This document shows positions 42,728 to 51,994 of a stretch of DNA of 64,000 nt, piece after piece. This stretch comes from Canibacter zhoujuaniae. Lineage in GTDB: Bacteria > Actinomycetota > Actinomycetes > Actinomycetales > Microbacteriaceae. The notes under the pieces were generated by a model. The model had not been told where the DNA came from, searched no databases, and was given only the letters and a program-made list of their open reading frames with translations. The first letter of the stretch is position 1; each line of letters opens with the position of its first letter. The stretch lies in the NCBI RefSeq assembly GCF_011752005.1, contig NZ_JAAIJZ010000001.1:124001-188000 (forward strand). Reading direction: 5' to 3'. The position numbers were made by a program, and so were the translations under genes.

Positions 42728-43287
42728 TAGTGGTCGTGATCGTGGTCGTGTTCTGCCTCATGCTCGGCATAACCCTCTTCTGCGCCAGCGTAATCGCGTG
42801 CTTCGGCTGTCAGTTCAAAAGTCGAGCCGTCGCTGAAGGTGAGGGTGAGAGCCACTGAATCACCGGCGAGGATATCGCGCTTTAGATCCATCAGCATGAA
42901 GTGATACCCGCCCGGCTCAAAGGCGACCGTCTCGTCTGGCCCAATCACGAGATTAGTTGCGGTCTCCTGCATCATGCCGTTTACAACCTCATGCACCTGA
43001 ACTGAGCCAGCGCTGTCGCTGGTCACACCGGTCAGTTCGAGCGGAGTTTCACCTTCGTTGTGCAGCTCACCAAAGACAGCCGTCATCTCACCTGCAGCGG
43101 CAGATTTTACCCAAGTGTGATGAGTGTGCATATGCGCTTCATTGTGAGCGTGCGACTCATGCTCCGCGTGTGACTCGTGTGCGTCTGTCGATGCTGCATC
43201 GGTGTTGTTAGCGCAAGCACCGGTAGCGAGCGCGAGGGCGACAAGAGCGGTCGCAGCGGCTGATTTGCGAACAGATGATTTAAACAT
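42727..43287 (-). CDS. PCu(A)C-type periplasmic copper chaperone, histidine-rich lipoprotein
   Basis: This 186-residue protein binds copper outside the membrane and is thought to deliver it to cytochrome oxidase. Residues 1-25 form a lipoprotein signal ending LATGAC. The PCu(A)C copper motif is present as HEVVNGMM ... GGYHFMLM, with the ligands H, M, H and M. Two additional histidine clusters lie outside the core: one after the lipobox (HESHAEHESHAHNEAHMHTHH) and one at the C-terminus (HEAEHDHDHDH). They would add further metal sites. It sits between copC and the DyP peroxidase. Confidence 0.9.
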   Translation of the reverse strand: MFKSSVRKSAAATALVALALATGACANNTDAASTDAHESHAEHESHAHNEAHMHTHHTWVKSAAAGEMTAVFGELHNEGETPLELTGVTSDSAGSVQVHEVVNGMMQETATNLVIGPDETVAFEPGGYHFMLMDLKRDILAGDSVALTLTFSDGSTFELTAEARDYAGAEEGYAEHEAEHDHDHDH

Positions 43288-43330
43288 AGAAATGTCCTTA
43301 AAAATTTTTTAAAACGTAAATTAATCTTGA

Positions 43331-43903
43331 TTATTTGCGCGCGCTGTTATTGCGCTGGTACCAGACGATAACCGCGATAACAATCGCAGCAAAGACGAAC
43401 ACAGCGATTGAAGCCCAAACTACTGCTGCCGCACCGGGAGGCTCCTCTTCTGCCGCAGTGGTAGCCTGGCCTACCTGCTGGTTCTTAAGCCCTGCAGCGT
43501 AGTCGGCGAGCTCTTTGGCTGTGACATCACCAACGCCAAACACATAGCTTCCTTCTATCGGGTGACCGTCTGAGGAGACAACACGCCAAGCAACCGAATA
43601 GAGCCCGTTCAGCTCAGCAGAAATCGGCAGCGTCAGAGTGTCACCGTCAATCTTTAACTCACCCGTCGAAACCTCACCCTGCTGCTTTGCACTAATGGTG
43701 ACCACATTGCCGCCAGCGATGTCTGTCACCGCTGCGCTAAAACGCAGTGTCAGCTCGCTGGGAGACGCGCCCAAAATTTCATTTGCGGCGGGTGTGGAAT
43801 CAACAAGTCTGTCGTGCGCAGACGCAGCCGTAACCGGCAGCACAGTCGCAAAAACTAAAACGCACAGCGCGACTAGAGGGCGCAAAATTTTACTAATAGA
43901 CAT
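43331..43903 (-). CDS. CopC-domain copper-binding membrane-anchored protein
   Basis: This 190-residue protein has a signal peptide ending ASA, so that the mature protein begins HDRLVDSTPAANEILGASP. The N-terminal His is the first copper ligand of the CopC family. One C-terminal helix (AAVVWASIAVFVFAAIVIAVIV) anchors it, with a short basic tail inside. AGGGGAAAA before ATG 43903 sets the start; the six-residue extension to 43921 is rejected. There is no fused CopD permease domain. It is the second gene of the four-gene copper operon. Confidence 0.9.
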   Translation of the reverse strand: MSISKILRPLVALCVLVFATVLPVTAASAHDRLVDSTPAANEILGASPSELTLRFSAAVTDIAGGNVVTISAKQQGEVSTGELKIDGDTLTLPISAELNGLYSVAWRVVSSDGHPIEGSYVFGVGDVTAKELADYAAGLKNQQVGQATTAAEEEPPGAAAVVWASIAVFVFAAIVIAVIVWYQRNNSARK

Positions 43904-43928
43904 ATTTTCCCCTAGAAACAATTATTTG

Positions 43929-44573
43929 TTAGCAATAACTGTTGTGCGCTGGCGGTCCACGAAAGCGCATACCGGAGAAAGTAAAATCCTTAATTTTTAG
44001 GGAGGGTCGATGCTCCGCACCCGGCAGCTCAACAGAGAGCTTGGGGGGCAAAATGTGCGATACGGTTGCACGATGCAGACAAAACTGCAGCCTGTGCCGC
44101 AGATATGACACGGTCTGCTGCACACGATCCGCACCCTTAGCAGCGTTGAGCAGAAGCAGCGTAGTGAGAGCAGCTACCACAGCGTGCGCTAAAAACATTT
44201 GCGCACCGCTCAAGAACAGCTCGCTGGTATGACCGGTGACGTTAAAAACAAACTTAGGCACAGCGTGCGAATGCTGGTGTGAGCTGGCAAGAAACCCGGT
44301 CGGCGAGAGGCCGGCCATCCCAACAAACACCCAGTGGAAGAGAGTCTGCGTTAACAGCACAGACAGCGTCAGCAGCGGAGCACGCCAGCGGCGACCGGTT
44401 GCAAGCAGCGCAAACGGCCAGGCAACGAGAGTGGTGCACACAATTGCTGTCAGACTTGGTGCAGCAGCACCGGCGAGCGTATGCGCCAAAGCACCGACAC
44501 TGCTTGCAAACAGCGCAATCACACCAGCGACAAAACCGCGACTGGCGTGACTTTCAAAAACACTAGCTTGCAT
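43929..44573 (-). CDS. Membrane protein of unknown function heading the copper operon
   Basis: I do not recognise this 214-residue protein. It has about four membrane helices in the first ~145 residues (GFVAGVIALFASSVGALAH, LTAIVCTTLVAWPFALLAT, LLTLSVLLTQTLFHWVFVG, MFLAHAVVAALTTLLLL). A histidine-bearing loop HQHSHAVPKF lies between helices 3 and 4, with further histidines at helix ends, which could bind metal. The basic C-terminal ~65 residues look cytoplasmic. A perfect TATAAT (ATTATA on plus, 44583-44588) lies 9 bases before the ATG. As first gene of the operon it may help copper cross or leave the membrane, but this is inference. Confidence 0.7.
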   Translation of the reverse strand: MQASVFESHASRGFVAGVIALFASSVGALAHTLAGAAAPSLTAIVCTTLVAWPFALLATGRRWRAPLLTLSVLLTQTLFHWVFVGMAGLSPTGFLASSHQHSHAVPKFVFNVTGHTSELFLSGAQMFLAHAVVAALTTLLLLNAAKGADRVQQTVSYLRHRLQFCLHRATVSHILPPKLSVELPGAEHRPSLKIKDFTFSGMRFRGPPAHNSYC

Positions 44574-44582
44574 ACTGCTTAA

Positions 44583-44588
44583 ATTATA
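44583..44588 (-). promoter_or_regulatory. -10 element (TATAAT) of the copper operon
   Basis: On the minus strand the sequence reads TATAAT, a perfect -10 hexamer, followed after 9 bases by the ATG of the first gene. No copper-repressor palindrome (CsoR or CueR type) was obvious next to it. Confidence 0.6.
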
Positions 44589-44668
44589 GATCTATTGCAC
44601 AGCTAGCTTGCGAGCACGCGCACCCGCACCGCCAGTGTGCGCACATAGCCGGCCGTTCAAAACGGCAC

Positions 44669-44674
44669 TAGAAT
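44669..44674 (+). promoter_or_regulatory. -10 element of pheS
   Basis: TAGAAT lies 8 bases before the GTG of pheS with no ribosome site. I see no T-box, no leader peptide and no terminator ahead of pheST, so attenuation by uncharged tRNA-Phe is unlikely here. Confidence 0.55.
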
Positions 44675-44682
44675 GAGTATTT

Positions 44683-45723
44683 GTGTCAGATGTGAACCCA
44701 ATTAGCCAAGAAACCGTTCAAGAAGCTGTTACGCTCGCGCTCGCAGCGTGTGAGGCCGCACAGAATCTATCTGAGTTAAAAGCGGCAAAAACTCAGCACA
44801 CAGGTGAGCAGTCTGCTCTTGCGAAACTAAATTCGCTGATGCGTGAGGTGCCAAAGGAGCTGAAAGCTGAAACCGGCAAGCTAATGGGGCAGGCGCGCGG
44901 CCGGGTGGAAAGCGCCTACGCACAGCGCGAAGCAGTTTTGGCAAAACAGGAAGCGGAAGCGCGGCTGCGCGCAGAAACTGTTGACGTGACCGCCACCGCA
45001 CCGCGTCGCGCGGTGGGGGCGAGGCATCCGCTTGCGCAGTTGATGGAAGAAATTTCAGACATCTTCATCGCTATGGGTTGGGAAGTGGCCGAAGGCCCAG
45101 AGCTCGAACATGAGTGGTACAACTTTGACGCCTTAGGTTTTGACCCGGATCATCCCGCCCGCGCTGAAGCTGACACTTTCTATGTCAGCCCAACTGACGC
45201 ACACCTGTTGCTTCGCACGCACACATCCCCGGTGCAGGTGCGTGCCTTGTTGGATCGCGAGCTGCCGCTTTACGTTGTTGCGCCGGGGCGCGTCTATCGC
45301 ACAGACGAGTTGGACGCAACGCACACCCCTGTGTTCCATCAGATTGAGGGAATCGCTATCGACCGAGGTTTAACGATGGCGCATTTGAAGGGCACGCTTG
45401 AGCACTTTGCGCGGCGCATGTTTGGTGAGGAAGCCAGGATCCGGCTGCGGCCAAACTTTTTCCCGTTTACCGAGCCGAGCGCAGAGATGGACGTCTGGTT
45501 TCCGAATGCACGCGGCGGTGCGAGATGGATCGAGTGGGGTGGCTGCGGCATGGTTGACCCTAACGAGCTGTTTGCGGTTGGCTTAGACCCTAATGAATAC
45601 CAGGGGTTTGCGTTTGGTATGGGTATCGAACGGACCCTCCAATTTAGGAACAACATCAACGATATGCGCGACATGGTTGAGGGCGATGTGCGCTTCAATG
45701 CACAGTTCGGAGGACTTATCTAA
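44683..45723 (+). CDS. pheS: Phenylalanyl-tRNA synthetase alpha subunit
   Basis: PheS is the catalytic half of the (alpha-beta)2 enzyme charging tRNA-Phe. The 346-residue protein begins with a coiled-coil tRNA-binding arm (about residues 10-95). The class II core follows, with motif 1 around HPLAQLMEEISDIFIAMGW, motif 2 GRVYRTDELDATHTPVFHQIEG and motif 3 GFAFGMGIERTLQFR. GTG is the start, preceded by TAGAAT at 8 bases. pheT overlaps its stop by one base. Confidence 0.97.
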   Translation: MSDVNPISQETVQEAVTLALAACEAAQNLSELKAAKTQHTGEQSALAKLNSLMREVPKELKAETGKLMGQARGRVESAYAQREAVLAKQEAEARLRAETVDVTATAPRRAVGARHPLAQLMEEISDIFIAMGWEVAEGPELEHEWYNFDALGFDPDHPARAEADTFYVSPTDAHLLLRTHTSPVQVRALLDRELPLYVVAPGRVYRTDELDATHTPVFHQIEGIAIDRGLTMAHLKGTLEHFARRMFGEEARIRLRPNFFPFTEPSAEMDVWFPNARGGARWIEWGGCGMVDPNELFAVGLDPNEYQGFAFGMGIERTLQFRNNINDMRDMVEGDVRFNAQFGGLI

Positions 45724-48260
45724 TGCGTATCCCACTCAGCTGGTTGAACGAGCACGTAGAGCTTAAGGACCCATCGCTTGACGCTGTGCACGCTGCGCTT
45801 GTGAGCGTTGGCTTTGAAGAAGAAGACACACACAGCTTTGATTTTTCCGGGCCGATCGTTGTTGGTGAGGTGCTGGAACGCACTCCCGAAGAGCACTCGA
45901 ACGGTAAAACAATTAACTGGTGTCAGGTGCGCGTTGCGCCCGCCGGTGAAACCGCAGCAGATGGCGGCGCGGATGTGCGGGGTATCGTCTGCGGTGCACA
46001 CAATTTTGAGGTTGGCGATAAAGTCATCACAACCCTGCCCGGTGCTGTGCTGCCCGGCAACTTCCAGATCGCCGCGCGCAAAACATACGGGCACGTCTCT
46101 GACGGGATGCTTGCATCCGCCCGCGAATTAGGTTTGGGTGAGGATCATGACGGTATTATCACCCTCCGCAGGTTAGGGCTTGATGCGCCGGTTGGAACAC
46201 CTGCGCATGACGTGCTTGGCACCGGTGACAGTGCGGTGGAAATAAATGTCACCCCGGATCGCGGATACGCTTTTAGCATCCGCGGTGTAGCTCGCGAATA
46301 CTCACACGCAACCGGCGCAAAGTTCACCGATCCAGCAATCGAACTGACTGCGCGCAGTAAGCAGTCTGAGTTTTCCGGTTTCCCTGTGAAACTTGACGAC
46401 CAGGCACCGATTCGCGGTCGTGCTGGTGTGCAGGGCTTTGTCGTGCGCAAAGTAACAGGCGTAGATCAGTCGCGCCCGACACCGCAGTGGATGGTTGCGC
46501 GCCTGCTGCTAGCCGGTCAGCGCCCGTTGAGTCTTGCCGCTGACATCTCAAACTACGTCATGCTTGAACTGGGCAACCCACTGCACGCATACGATGCCGC
46601 AAAGGTTCAGGGCGGCCTCGGTGTGCGTCGCGCCACCGCGGGAGAAACCCTGGTCACGCTTGACGGAACCACGCGCAAACTTGATACAGAAGACCTCGTC
46701 ATCGTCGATGACAGCGGCGTAATCGGTCTGGCCGGTGTTATGGGCGGCGAGAGCACTAAGACCACCGCGGAGACAACCGAGGTGCTAATTGAGGCGGCCA
46801 CTTTTGACCCTGTTTCAATTGCGCGCTCTGTGCGTCGCCACAAACTGCCGAGTGAGGCGGCGAAGCGTTTTGAGCGCAGCGTTGATCCGTTGGTTGCTGA
46901 AGCGGCAGCGCAGCGTATGGTTGACCTGCTCGTTGAATACGGTGGTGGCTCTGCATCTGCGGAGGGTGCGCGACTTACCGCAGCGCATGAACCTGTGACG
47001 ATAGAGCTAGCAGCTGATGCACCGCAAAAACTTGTTGGTGTCGACTACAGCGCTGAAAGCATAACTACGGCACTAGAAATGATTGGGTGTGAGGTTGCGG
47101 CTGTAGACGGCGGCTACCGAGTGACCGCACCGAGCTGGCGCGCAGATCTGACACGTCCGGCAGATCTTATCGAAGAGATAGCGCGTATCAACGGCTACGA
47201 TCAAATTCCATCGCAGCTGCCTGTTGCACCTCCAGGGCGCGGGCTCACCCGTGCGCAGCAGCTGCGTCGGCGTGCAGCAAACTTTGCTGCAGCGGCCGGT
47301 CTGACAGAGGTTATTATCGCGCCTTTTGTTAGCCAGGCACAGCTTGAAACCTTTGCTGCCGAGGATTTTAACTACAAAGTAAACGCGGTGCGGCTCACTA
47401 ACCCGCTGGACGGTCAGGCACCGTATCTGCGGGTGTCACTGCTGCCGGGGCTTATCACAGCAGCGCAGCGCAACCACTCCCGCGGGCTGGTTGATGTGGC
47501 GCTGGTTGAGTTTGGTTCAATCTTTGTGGCAGAAAACGGTAACACGAAGATCGGCACCAAGACTGTGCCGCCGATGGCACAGTTGCCGTCTCCTGAGGTT
47601 ATCGCTGAACTTAATGCATCACTGCCTGACCAGCCGCGCATGGTTGCCGCCCTCATGACCGGGGCTGCGCAGCAGGCTGGCTCCGCGCAAACGCAACGCA
47701 CCTACGACTGGGCTGACGCACTTGAAACGGCTCGCGGTATCGCATGGTCGTTCGGCGCACAGCTTGATGTGCGGCAGGCTAGCAGGCCGGGTTTTCACCC
47801 CGGACGCACCGCTGAGCTGCTTTTAGCGGGTGAGGTTATCGGAGTTGCCGGTGAACTGCACCCGGAGGTGGTTGCGGCTGCGCACCTGCCGTTTGCTGTT
47901 GCAGCGCTCGAAATGAACCTAGATAAGTTGATTGAGCTCGCACCGCAGGTGACGCAGGCACAACAGCTTTCGACAATGCCTGCCGCAACACAGGACGTCA
48001 CCCTCCTGGTTGCCGCTGATACTCCTGCTGCCGCTGTGCAGACAGCATTTGCTGCTGGTGCGGGTGACCTGCTCGAGTCGGTGCGGTTGGTTGATGACTA
48101 CCGTGGTGACAGTGTGCGCGAGGGCGAGAAAGCGCTGACTTTCAAACTGCGCTTCCGTGCTGCGGATCGCACGCTGAAAGCTGAGGAAGCAAGCGAAGCC
48201 AAGCTGCAGGGCGTAGCGCGCGCGGCAGAAACCGTTGGCGCTCGTCTGCGTGAGGTGTGA
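45723..48260 (+). CDS. pheT: Phenylalanyl-tRNA synthetase beta subunit
   Basis: PheT (845 residues) supplies tRNA binding and editing. The N-terminal tRNA-binding (OB) domain covers about residues 40-155 (CGAHNFEVGDKVITTLPGAVL). The B3/B4 editing domain (about 210-400, ISNYVMLELGNPLHAYDA), the B5 domain and the inactive synthetase-like core follow. The C-terminal ferredoxin-fold anticodon-binding domain ends the protein (VRLVDDYRGD...LTFKLRFRAADRTL). Its ATG shares one base with the pheS stop. argC starts within 3 bases after its stop. Confidence 0.97.
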   Translation: MRIPLSWLNEHVELKDPSLDAVHAALVSVGFEEEDTHSFDFSGPIVVGEVLERTPEEHSNGKTINWCQVRVAPAGETAADGGADVRGIVCGAHNFEVGDKVITTLPGAVLPGNFQIAARKTYGHVSDGMLASARELGLGEDHDGIITLRRLGLDAPVGTPAHDVLGTGDSAVEINVTPDRGYAFSIRGVAREYSHATGAKFTDPAIELTARSKQSEFSGFPVKLDDQAPIRGRAGVQGFVVRKVTGVDQSRPTPQWMVARLLLAGQRPLSLAADISNYVMLELGNPLHAYDAAKVQGGLGVRRATAGETLVTLDGTTRKLDTEDLVIVDDSGVIGLAGVMGGESTKTTAETTEVLIEAATFDPVSIARSVRRHKLPSEAAKRFERSVDPLVAEAAAQRMVDLLVEYGGGSASAEGARLTAAHEPVTIELAADAPQKLVGVDYSAESITTALEMIGCEVAAVDGGYRVTAPSWRADLTRPADLIEEIARINGYDQIPSQLPVAPPGRGLTRAQQLRRRAANFAAAAGLTEVIIAPFVSQAQLETFAAEDFNYKVNAVRLTNPLDGQAPYLRVSLLPGLITAAQRNHSRGLVDVALVEFGSIFVAENGNTKIGTKTVPPMAQLPSPEVIAELNASLPDQPRMVAALMTGAAQQAGSAQTQRTYDWADALETARGIAWSFGAQLDVRQASRPGFHPGRTAELLLAGEVIGVAGELHPEVVAAAHLPFAVAALEMNLDKLIELAPQVTQAQQLSTMPAATQDVTLLVAADTPAAAVQTAFAAGAGDLLESVRLVDDYRGDSVREGEKALTFKLRFRAADRTLKAEEASEAKLQGVARAAETVGARLREV

Positions 48261-48262
48261 TT

Positions 48263-49336
48263 GTGTCTTATCGAATTGCGGTCGCTGGCGCTAGCGGATA
48301 CGCCGGAGGTGAGTTGCTGCGTCTTCTCGCAGGTCACCCTGATTTTGAGGTTGTCACCGTTGCCGGGCACTCTAGTGCTGGTGACCTGCTGGGGCAGCAT
48401 CAGCCGCAGTTGCGGTCGCTGGCGCACTTACGGCTGCAGAAAATTAGCGCTGAGGTGCTTGACGGGCATGACATTGTGTTTTTTGCGCTACCGCACGGGG
48501 CTTCAGGCGCAATAACTGCAAAACTAGAAAACACGCAGCTTGTGGTTGATTGCGGCGCAGATCACCGTCTTGAAAATGCGGCAGACTGGCAGGAGTATTA
48601 CGGCTCAGAATTTGCTGGCATCTGGGCTTACGGTGTGCCTGAGTTGATTATTGATGCGGTGCATGGCACCCGGCAGCGAGAGGTGCTCGCGCGCGAACTA
48701 ACAGCGGGTAGGGGGCGGATCGCGGCTCCCGGATGCAACGCTTCAACTGTTGCGCTGTCACTAGCGCCCGGATTTGCAGCCGGGGTGCTGGCAGAGGACG
48801 CTGATATTGTGACGGCTTTAGCGGTTGGCCCGTCAGGTGCCGGCAAAACTTTAAAGCCGCACCTGCTTGCCGCCGAGATGCTGGGATCGGCAAGCCCCTA
48901 CGCTGTTGGCGGCAGCCACCGACACATTCCCGAGATTTTGCAATCACTGCGCAAAGCGGGAGCCTCTGAGCGGGTAACTTTAAGTTTCACCCCGATGCTG
49001 GTGCCCATGGCGCGCGGTATTCTCGCCACCAGCACCGCTAAACTCCGTGACGGGGTAACAGCCGCTGCGGTGCGCGCTGCCTGGGAGAATGCATACGCTG
49101 ACGAACCTTTTGTGCACGTACTCCCAGCGGGTGTAGAGCCGCGAGTTGCCGATACTATCGGTGCGAACACCTGCGTTATGAGTGTTGCGGTTGACGAAAA
49201 AGCTAAGCGTGTAGTGGTTGTGGCAGCTCTCGACAATCTTGCAAAGGGCACCGCCGGTGCTGCTGTGCAGTCAGCTAATATCGCGCTTGGACTGCCGGAA
49301 TCTACCGGCTTGACTATGAACGGAATCGCGCCATGA
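48263..49336 (+). CDS. argC: N-acetyl-gamma-glutamyl-phosphate reductase
   Basis: ArgC makes N-acetylglutamate semialdehyde in arginine synthesis. The 357-residue protein starts SYRIAVAGASGYAGGELL with the NADP loop. The active-site Cys is in IAAPGCNASTVALSLAP, and PFVHVLPAGVEPRVADTIGANTC is a conserved late block. GTG 48263 is preferred to the overlapping GTG 48257, with GTGAGGTG just upstream. It follows pheT without a gap and overlaps argJ by four bases (ATGA), so argCJB is one translational unit. Confidence 0.95.
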   Translation: MSYRIAVAGASGYAGGELLRLLAGHPDFEVVTVAGHSSAGDLLGQHQPQLRSLAHLRLQKISAEVLDGHDIVFFALPHGASGAITAKLENTQLVVDCGADHRLENAADWQEYYGSEFAGIWAYGVPELIIDAVHGTRQREVLARELTAGRGRIAAPGCNASTVALSLAPGFAAGVLAEDADIVTALAVGPSGAGKTLKPHLLAAEMLGSASPYAVGGSHRHIPEILQSLRKAGASERVTLSFTPMLVPMARGILATSTAKLRDGVTAAAVRAAWENAYADEPFVHVLPAGVEPRVADTIGANTCVMSVAVDEKAKRVVVVAALDNLAKGTAGAAVQSANIALGLPESTGLTMNGIAP

Positions 49337-50535
49337 ACGTCACACACCCAAAAGGATTTGTTGCTGCTGGTGTTGCAGCCGGTATCAAGCAAAACGGCAA
49401 ACTTGATTTTGCTGCAGTGGTTAATCTTGGCCAGAATCCTGTGGGAGCGGCCGTTTACACAAGCAACAGGGCCAAAGCAAACCCGATTCTGTGGTCTGAG
49501 AGCGTCGACATTGAAAATACTCGCGCGGTTGTATTAAATTCAGGCGGCGCAAACTGCTTTACGGGTGAGTTTGGCTATGAGACAACGAAGCAAACCGCTA
49601 ACCGCGCAGCTCACCTAATTACAGAGCGTTTTGGTGGGGAACTCGGTGAAACGCGCCCAGCACAAATTCAGGTGTGTTCGACCGGTCTCATCGGCGCCGG
49701 CGGCGCAGATTTTCGTGCCGCAGTTCTTAACGGCGTTGAGTGCGCTATAACGCAGCTTGCCTCGGATACAGCAGCTGGTGACGCAGCCGCGCAAGCGATT
49801 ATGACAACCGACACCGTTATTAAAACAGCCCACATCGAGGGTGAAAACGGATACCGTATCGGTGCGATCGCTAAGGGTGCCGGAATGCTTGCGCCGGGTC
49901 TTGCAACGATGCTGGTGGTGATTACAACAGACGCCAGACTTGCGCCGCAAGAACTGCAGCAGGCGCTTGAGGCGGCTGTCGGCCAGACGATTAACCGCCT
50001 CGACTCCGACGGTTGCATGTCGACAAACGATCAGGTGACGCTGCTCTCTAGCGGGGTCAGTGACGCAGATGTTGATGCGACAGAATTTACCCGCAATCTC
50101 ACCGCCGTCTGTGACTCGCTCGCTGCGCAATTACAGGCGGATGCAGAGGGTGCCAGTCACACGATCGACATTACGGTAACGGGTGCCAAGAGCGAAAGAG
50201 ACGCAGAAGAGGTTGGGCGTGCACTGGCGCGCAACAATCTTTTCAAAACAGCGATATTCGGCAATGATCCGAACTGGGGCCGGGTGCTCGCAGCGATCGG
50301 CACCACAAACGCGGTGTTTGATCCATACAAGGTTGATGTCAGCTTTAACGGCGTGCGCCTGTGCAGCAATGGCGGGCCGGATCGACCGGTTGCAGAGTGC
50401 GATCTGCGACCAAAACACACACTGGTTGAAATCAATTTGTTTGCGGCTGTGGGTGACAGCTCTTACACCGCGACTATTCGAACCAACGACCTGACAACAG
50501 ACTACGTGCACGAAAACAGTGCATATTCAAGCTAG
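49333..50535 (+). CDS. argJ: Bifunctional glutamate N-acetyltransferase / amino-acid acetyltransferase
   Basis: ArgJ transfers acetyl from N-acetylornithine to glutamate and can also use acetyl-CoA. The 400-residue precursor cuts itself before a Thr that becomes the nucleophile. The site is recognisable in KGAGMLAPGLATMLVVITTD, where cleavage is expected between Ala and Thr. LDSDGCMSTNDQVTLLSSG and FGNDPNWGRVLAAIG are conserved family blocks. The recycling form makes a separate argE unnecessary. It overlaps argC by four bases. Confidence 0.97.
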   Translation: MNVTHPKGFVAAGVAAGIKQNGKLDFAAVVNLGQNPVGAAVYTSNRAKANPILWSESVDIENTRAVVLNSGGANCFTGEFGYETTKQTANRAAHLITERFGGELGETRPAQIQVCSTGLIGAGGADFRAAVLNGVECAITQLASDTAAGDAAAQAIMTTDTVIKTAHIEGENGYRIGAIAKGAGMLAPGLATMLVVITTDARLAPQELQQALEAAVGQTINRLDSDGCMSTNDQVTLLSSGVSDADVDATEFTRNLTAVCDSLAAQLQADAEGASHTIDITVTGAKSERDAEEVGRALARNNLFKTAIFGNDPNWGRVLAAIGTTNAVFDPYKVDVSFNGVRLCSNGGPDRPVAECDLRPKHTLVEINLFAAVGDSSYTATIRTNDLTTDYVHENSAYSS

Positions 50536-50543
50536 GTGAGTTG

Positions 50544-51494
50544 ATGAGCGTTTTTCATGATCACAGCGACCCCGAACTGGTCCGTCTGAAAGCTGCTGCT
50601 TTAGTTGAAAGCCTGCCGTGGTTGAAAAAATACAACGGTAAGATCATGGTGATCAAATTTGGTGGCAATGCAATGGTTGATCCGAAACTATTCCAAGCGT
50701 TTGCGGAAGATGTGGTTTTTCTGCGCTTGGCCGGTATTCGTCCGGTGATAGTGCACGGCGGCGGGCCACAGATCAATGAAATGCTCACAAAACTGGGTAT
50801 TCAGAGTGAGTTTCGGGGAGGGTATCGCGTCACAACTCCAGAAGCAATGGAGGTTGTGCGAATGGTGCTCACCGGTAAGGTTAATCCGCGCTTGGTGGAT
50901 GAGATAAACACGCACTCACCGTTCGCTATCGGGCTCAGCGGTGTTGACGCCGGCCTTTTTAACGCCGTAAAACGGGAGCCGCAGCGGGTTGACGGCGAGC
51001 TAATCGACTTTGGGCAGGTGGGCGATATTATCAGCGTGCGTGTCGATCCTGTCTTAGCGATGCTTGATCGCGGGCTTATCCCGGTGGTGTCATCAATTGC
51101 CGCCGACCAGAAACAGACCGGCGTAGCGTTAAATATTAACGCCGATGCAGCCGCAGGGGCGCTCGCTTCAACTCTCGGGGCCGAAAAACTGGTTATTCTG
51201 ACAGATGTTAAGGGCGTCTACGCAAACTGGCCGGACACCGCGTCTCTGATCAGCAGCATGAGCGTTTCGGAGCTTGAAGAGTTGCTCCCAAACCTTGCCG
51301 GTGGCATGATTCCAAAGATGAAAGCGTGTATCGGCGCAGTGCGCGGGGGTGTGCCGCAGGCCGCTGTTATCGATGGCCGCGAGCCACACTCGGTGCTGCT
51401 GGAGATTCTTACCGATAATGGCATCGGCACTGCGGTTGTGGCAGATGAGATTGCGACACCCGCAACCAGTTCTATCCCGGTAATCACAGGGTAA
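50544..51494 (+). CDS. argB: Acetylglutamate kinase
   Basis: ArgB phosphorylates N-acetylglutamate, usually the arginine-inhibited step. The 316-residue protein has the kinase motif KFGGNAMVDPKLFQAFAEDV, the substrate loop VHGGGPQINEML and the late AGGMIPKMKACIGAVRGGV. The N-terminal helix (about residues 1-25) is the one that mediates arginine-sensitive hexamers. ATG 50544 with GGTGAG upstream is preferred over TTG 50541. argD, argF, argR, argG and argH do not follow, unlike in most relatives. Confidence 0.97.
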   Translation: MSVFHDHSDPELVRLKAAALVESLPWLKKYNGKIMVIKFGGNAMVDPKLFQAFAEDVVFLRLAGIRPVIVHGGGPQINEMLTKLGIQSEFRGGYRVTTPEAMEVVRMVLTGKVNPRLVDEINTHSPFAIGLSGVDAGLFNAVKREPQRVDGELIDFGQVGDIISVRVDPVLAMLDRGLIPVVSSIAADQKQTGVALNINADAAAGALASTLGAEKLVILTDVKGVYANWPDTASLISSMSVSELEELLPNLAGGMIPKMKACIGAVRGGVPQAAVIDGREPHSVLLEILTDNGIGTAVVADEIATPATSSIPVITG

Positions 51495-51499
51495 CAGCG

Positions 51500-51994
51500 A
51501 TGTTTGCCGGGCTTTCTGTGTGGCAGCTGCTGTTGCACGGAGCCCTGCTCGCTATCCACATTTGTTTGGTGCGGATCGATTTTGCTGAGCGTCGCCTGCC
51601 AAACCCGCTGGTGTTAAGCGCTACCGTCTGCAGTGTTTTACTGTGGTTTGCAGAAGGTGCTGCTGTTGCACATTTGCTGTGGGCGCTAGGCGTTTCTGCT
51701 GTGCTGCTTGTGCTGAAACTTGTTGCGCCACACGCTATCGGTTGGGGCGATGTCAAACTGTTTCCGTCCCTCCTGATCGGAATGCTCACATATGTGGCGC
51801 CTGCCGTAATAGTTATTTACTGTGCGCTGGTTTCACTGTTTTTGTTTGTGACGCTAAAGATCGCGGTAAAAGTAGCGGATGGGCGGTTGATATCGCGCGA
51901 TCCGCAAGCTCAAAAATTTATTGCCGCAGGGCCCGCGTTAATTTTCTCCTACTGGGTGGTAGTTCTGAGCGCGCTCTTATTGAAAGCTGTCTAG
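51500..51994 (+). CDS. A24-type prepilin peptidase, catalytic domain only
   Basis: This 164-residue integral membrane aspartic peptidase has about five helices. Of the two catalytic Asp motifs, RIDFAERRLPNPLV (about residue 24) holds the first and GWGDVKLFPSLLIGM holds the second, the GxGDxK signature. The N-terminal methylase domain of classical PilD is absent, as in TadV/CpaA-type enzymes. No pilin or secretion gene lies nearby in the window, so its substrate must be encoded elsewhere. It starts 5 bases after argB and its TAG stop is part of the fdxA -10 hexamer. Confidence 0.9.
   Translation: MFAGLSVWQLLLHGALLAIHICLVRIDFAERRLPNPLVLSATVCSVLLWFAEGAAVAHLLWALGVSAVLLVLKLVAPHAIGWGDVKLFPSLLIGMLTYVAPAVIVIYCALVSLFLFVTLKIAVKVADGRLISRDPQAQKFIAAGPALIFSYWVVVLSALLLKAV

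Noticed and set aside
44589..44668. T-box or attenuator ahead of pheST
   Set aside because: The intergenic space is too short, has no terminator hairpin or specifier structure, and the transcript appears leaderless.
46019..46033. GATAAAGTCAT inside pheT as a third copy of the recA/lexA motif
   Set aside because: Only 10-11 bases match and it lies within a conserved coding sequence.
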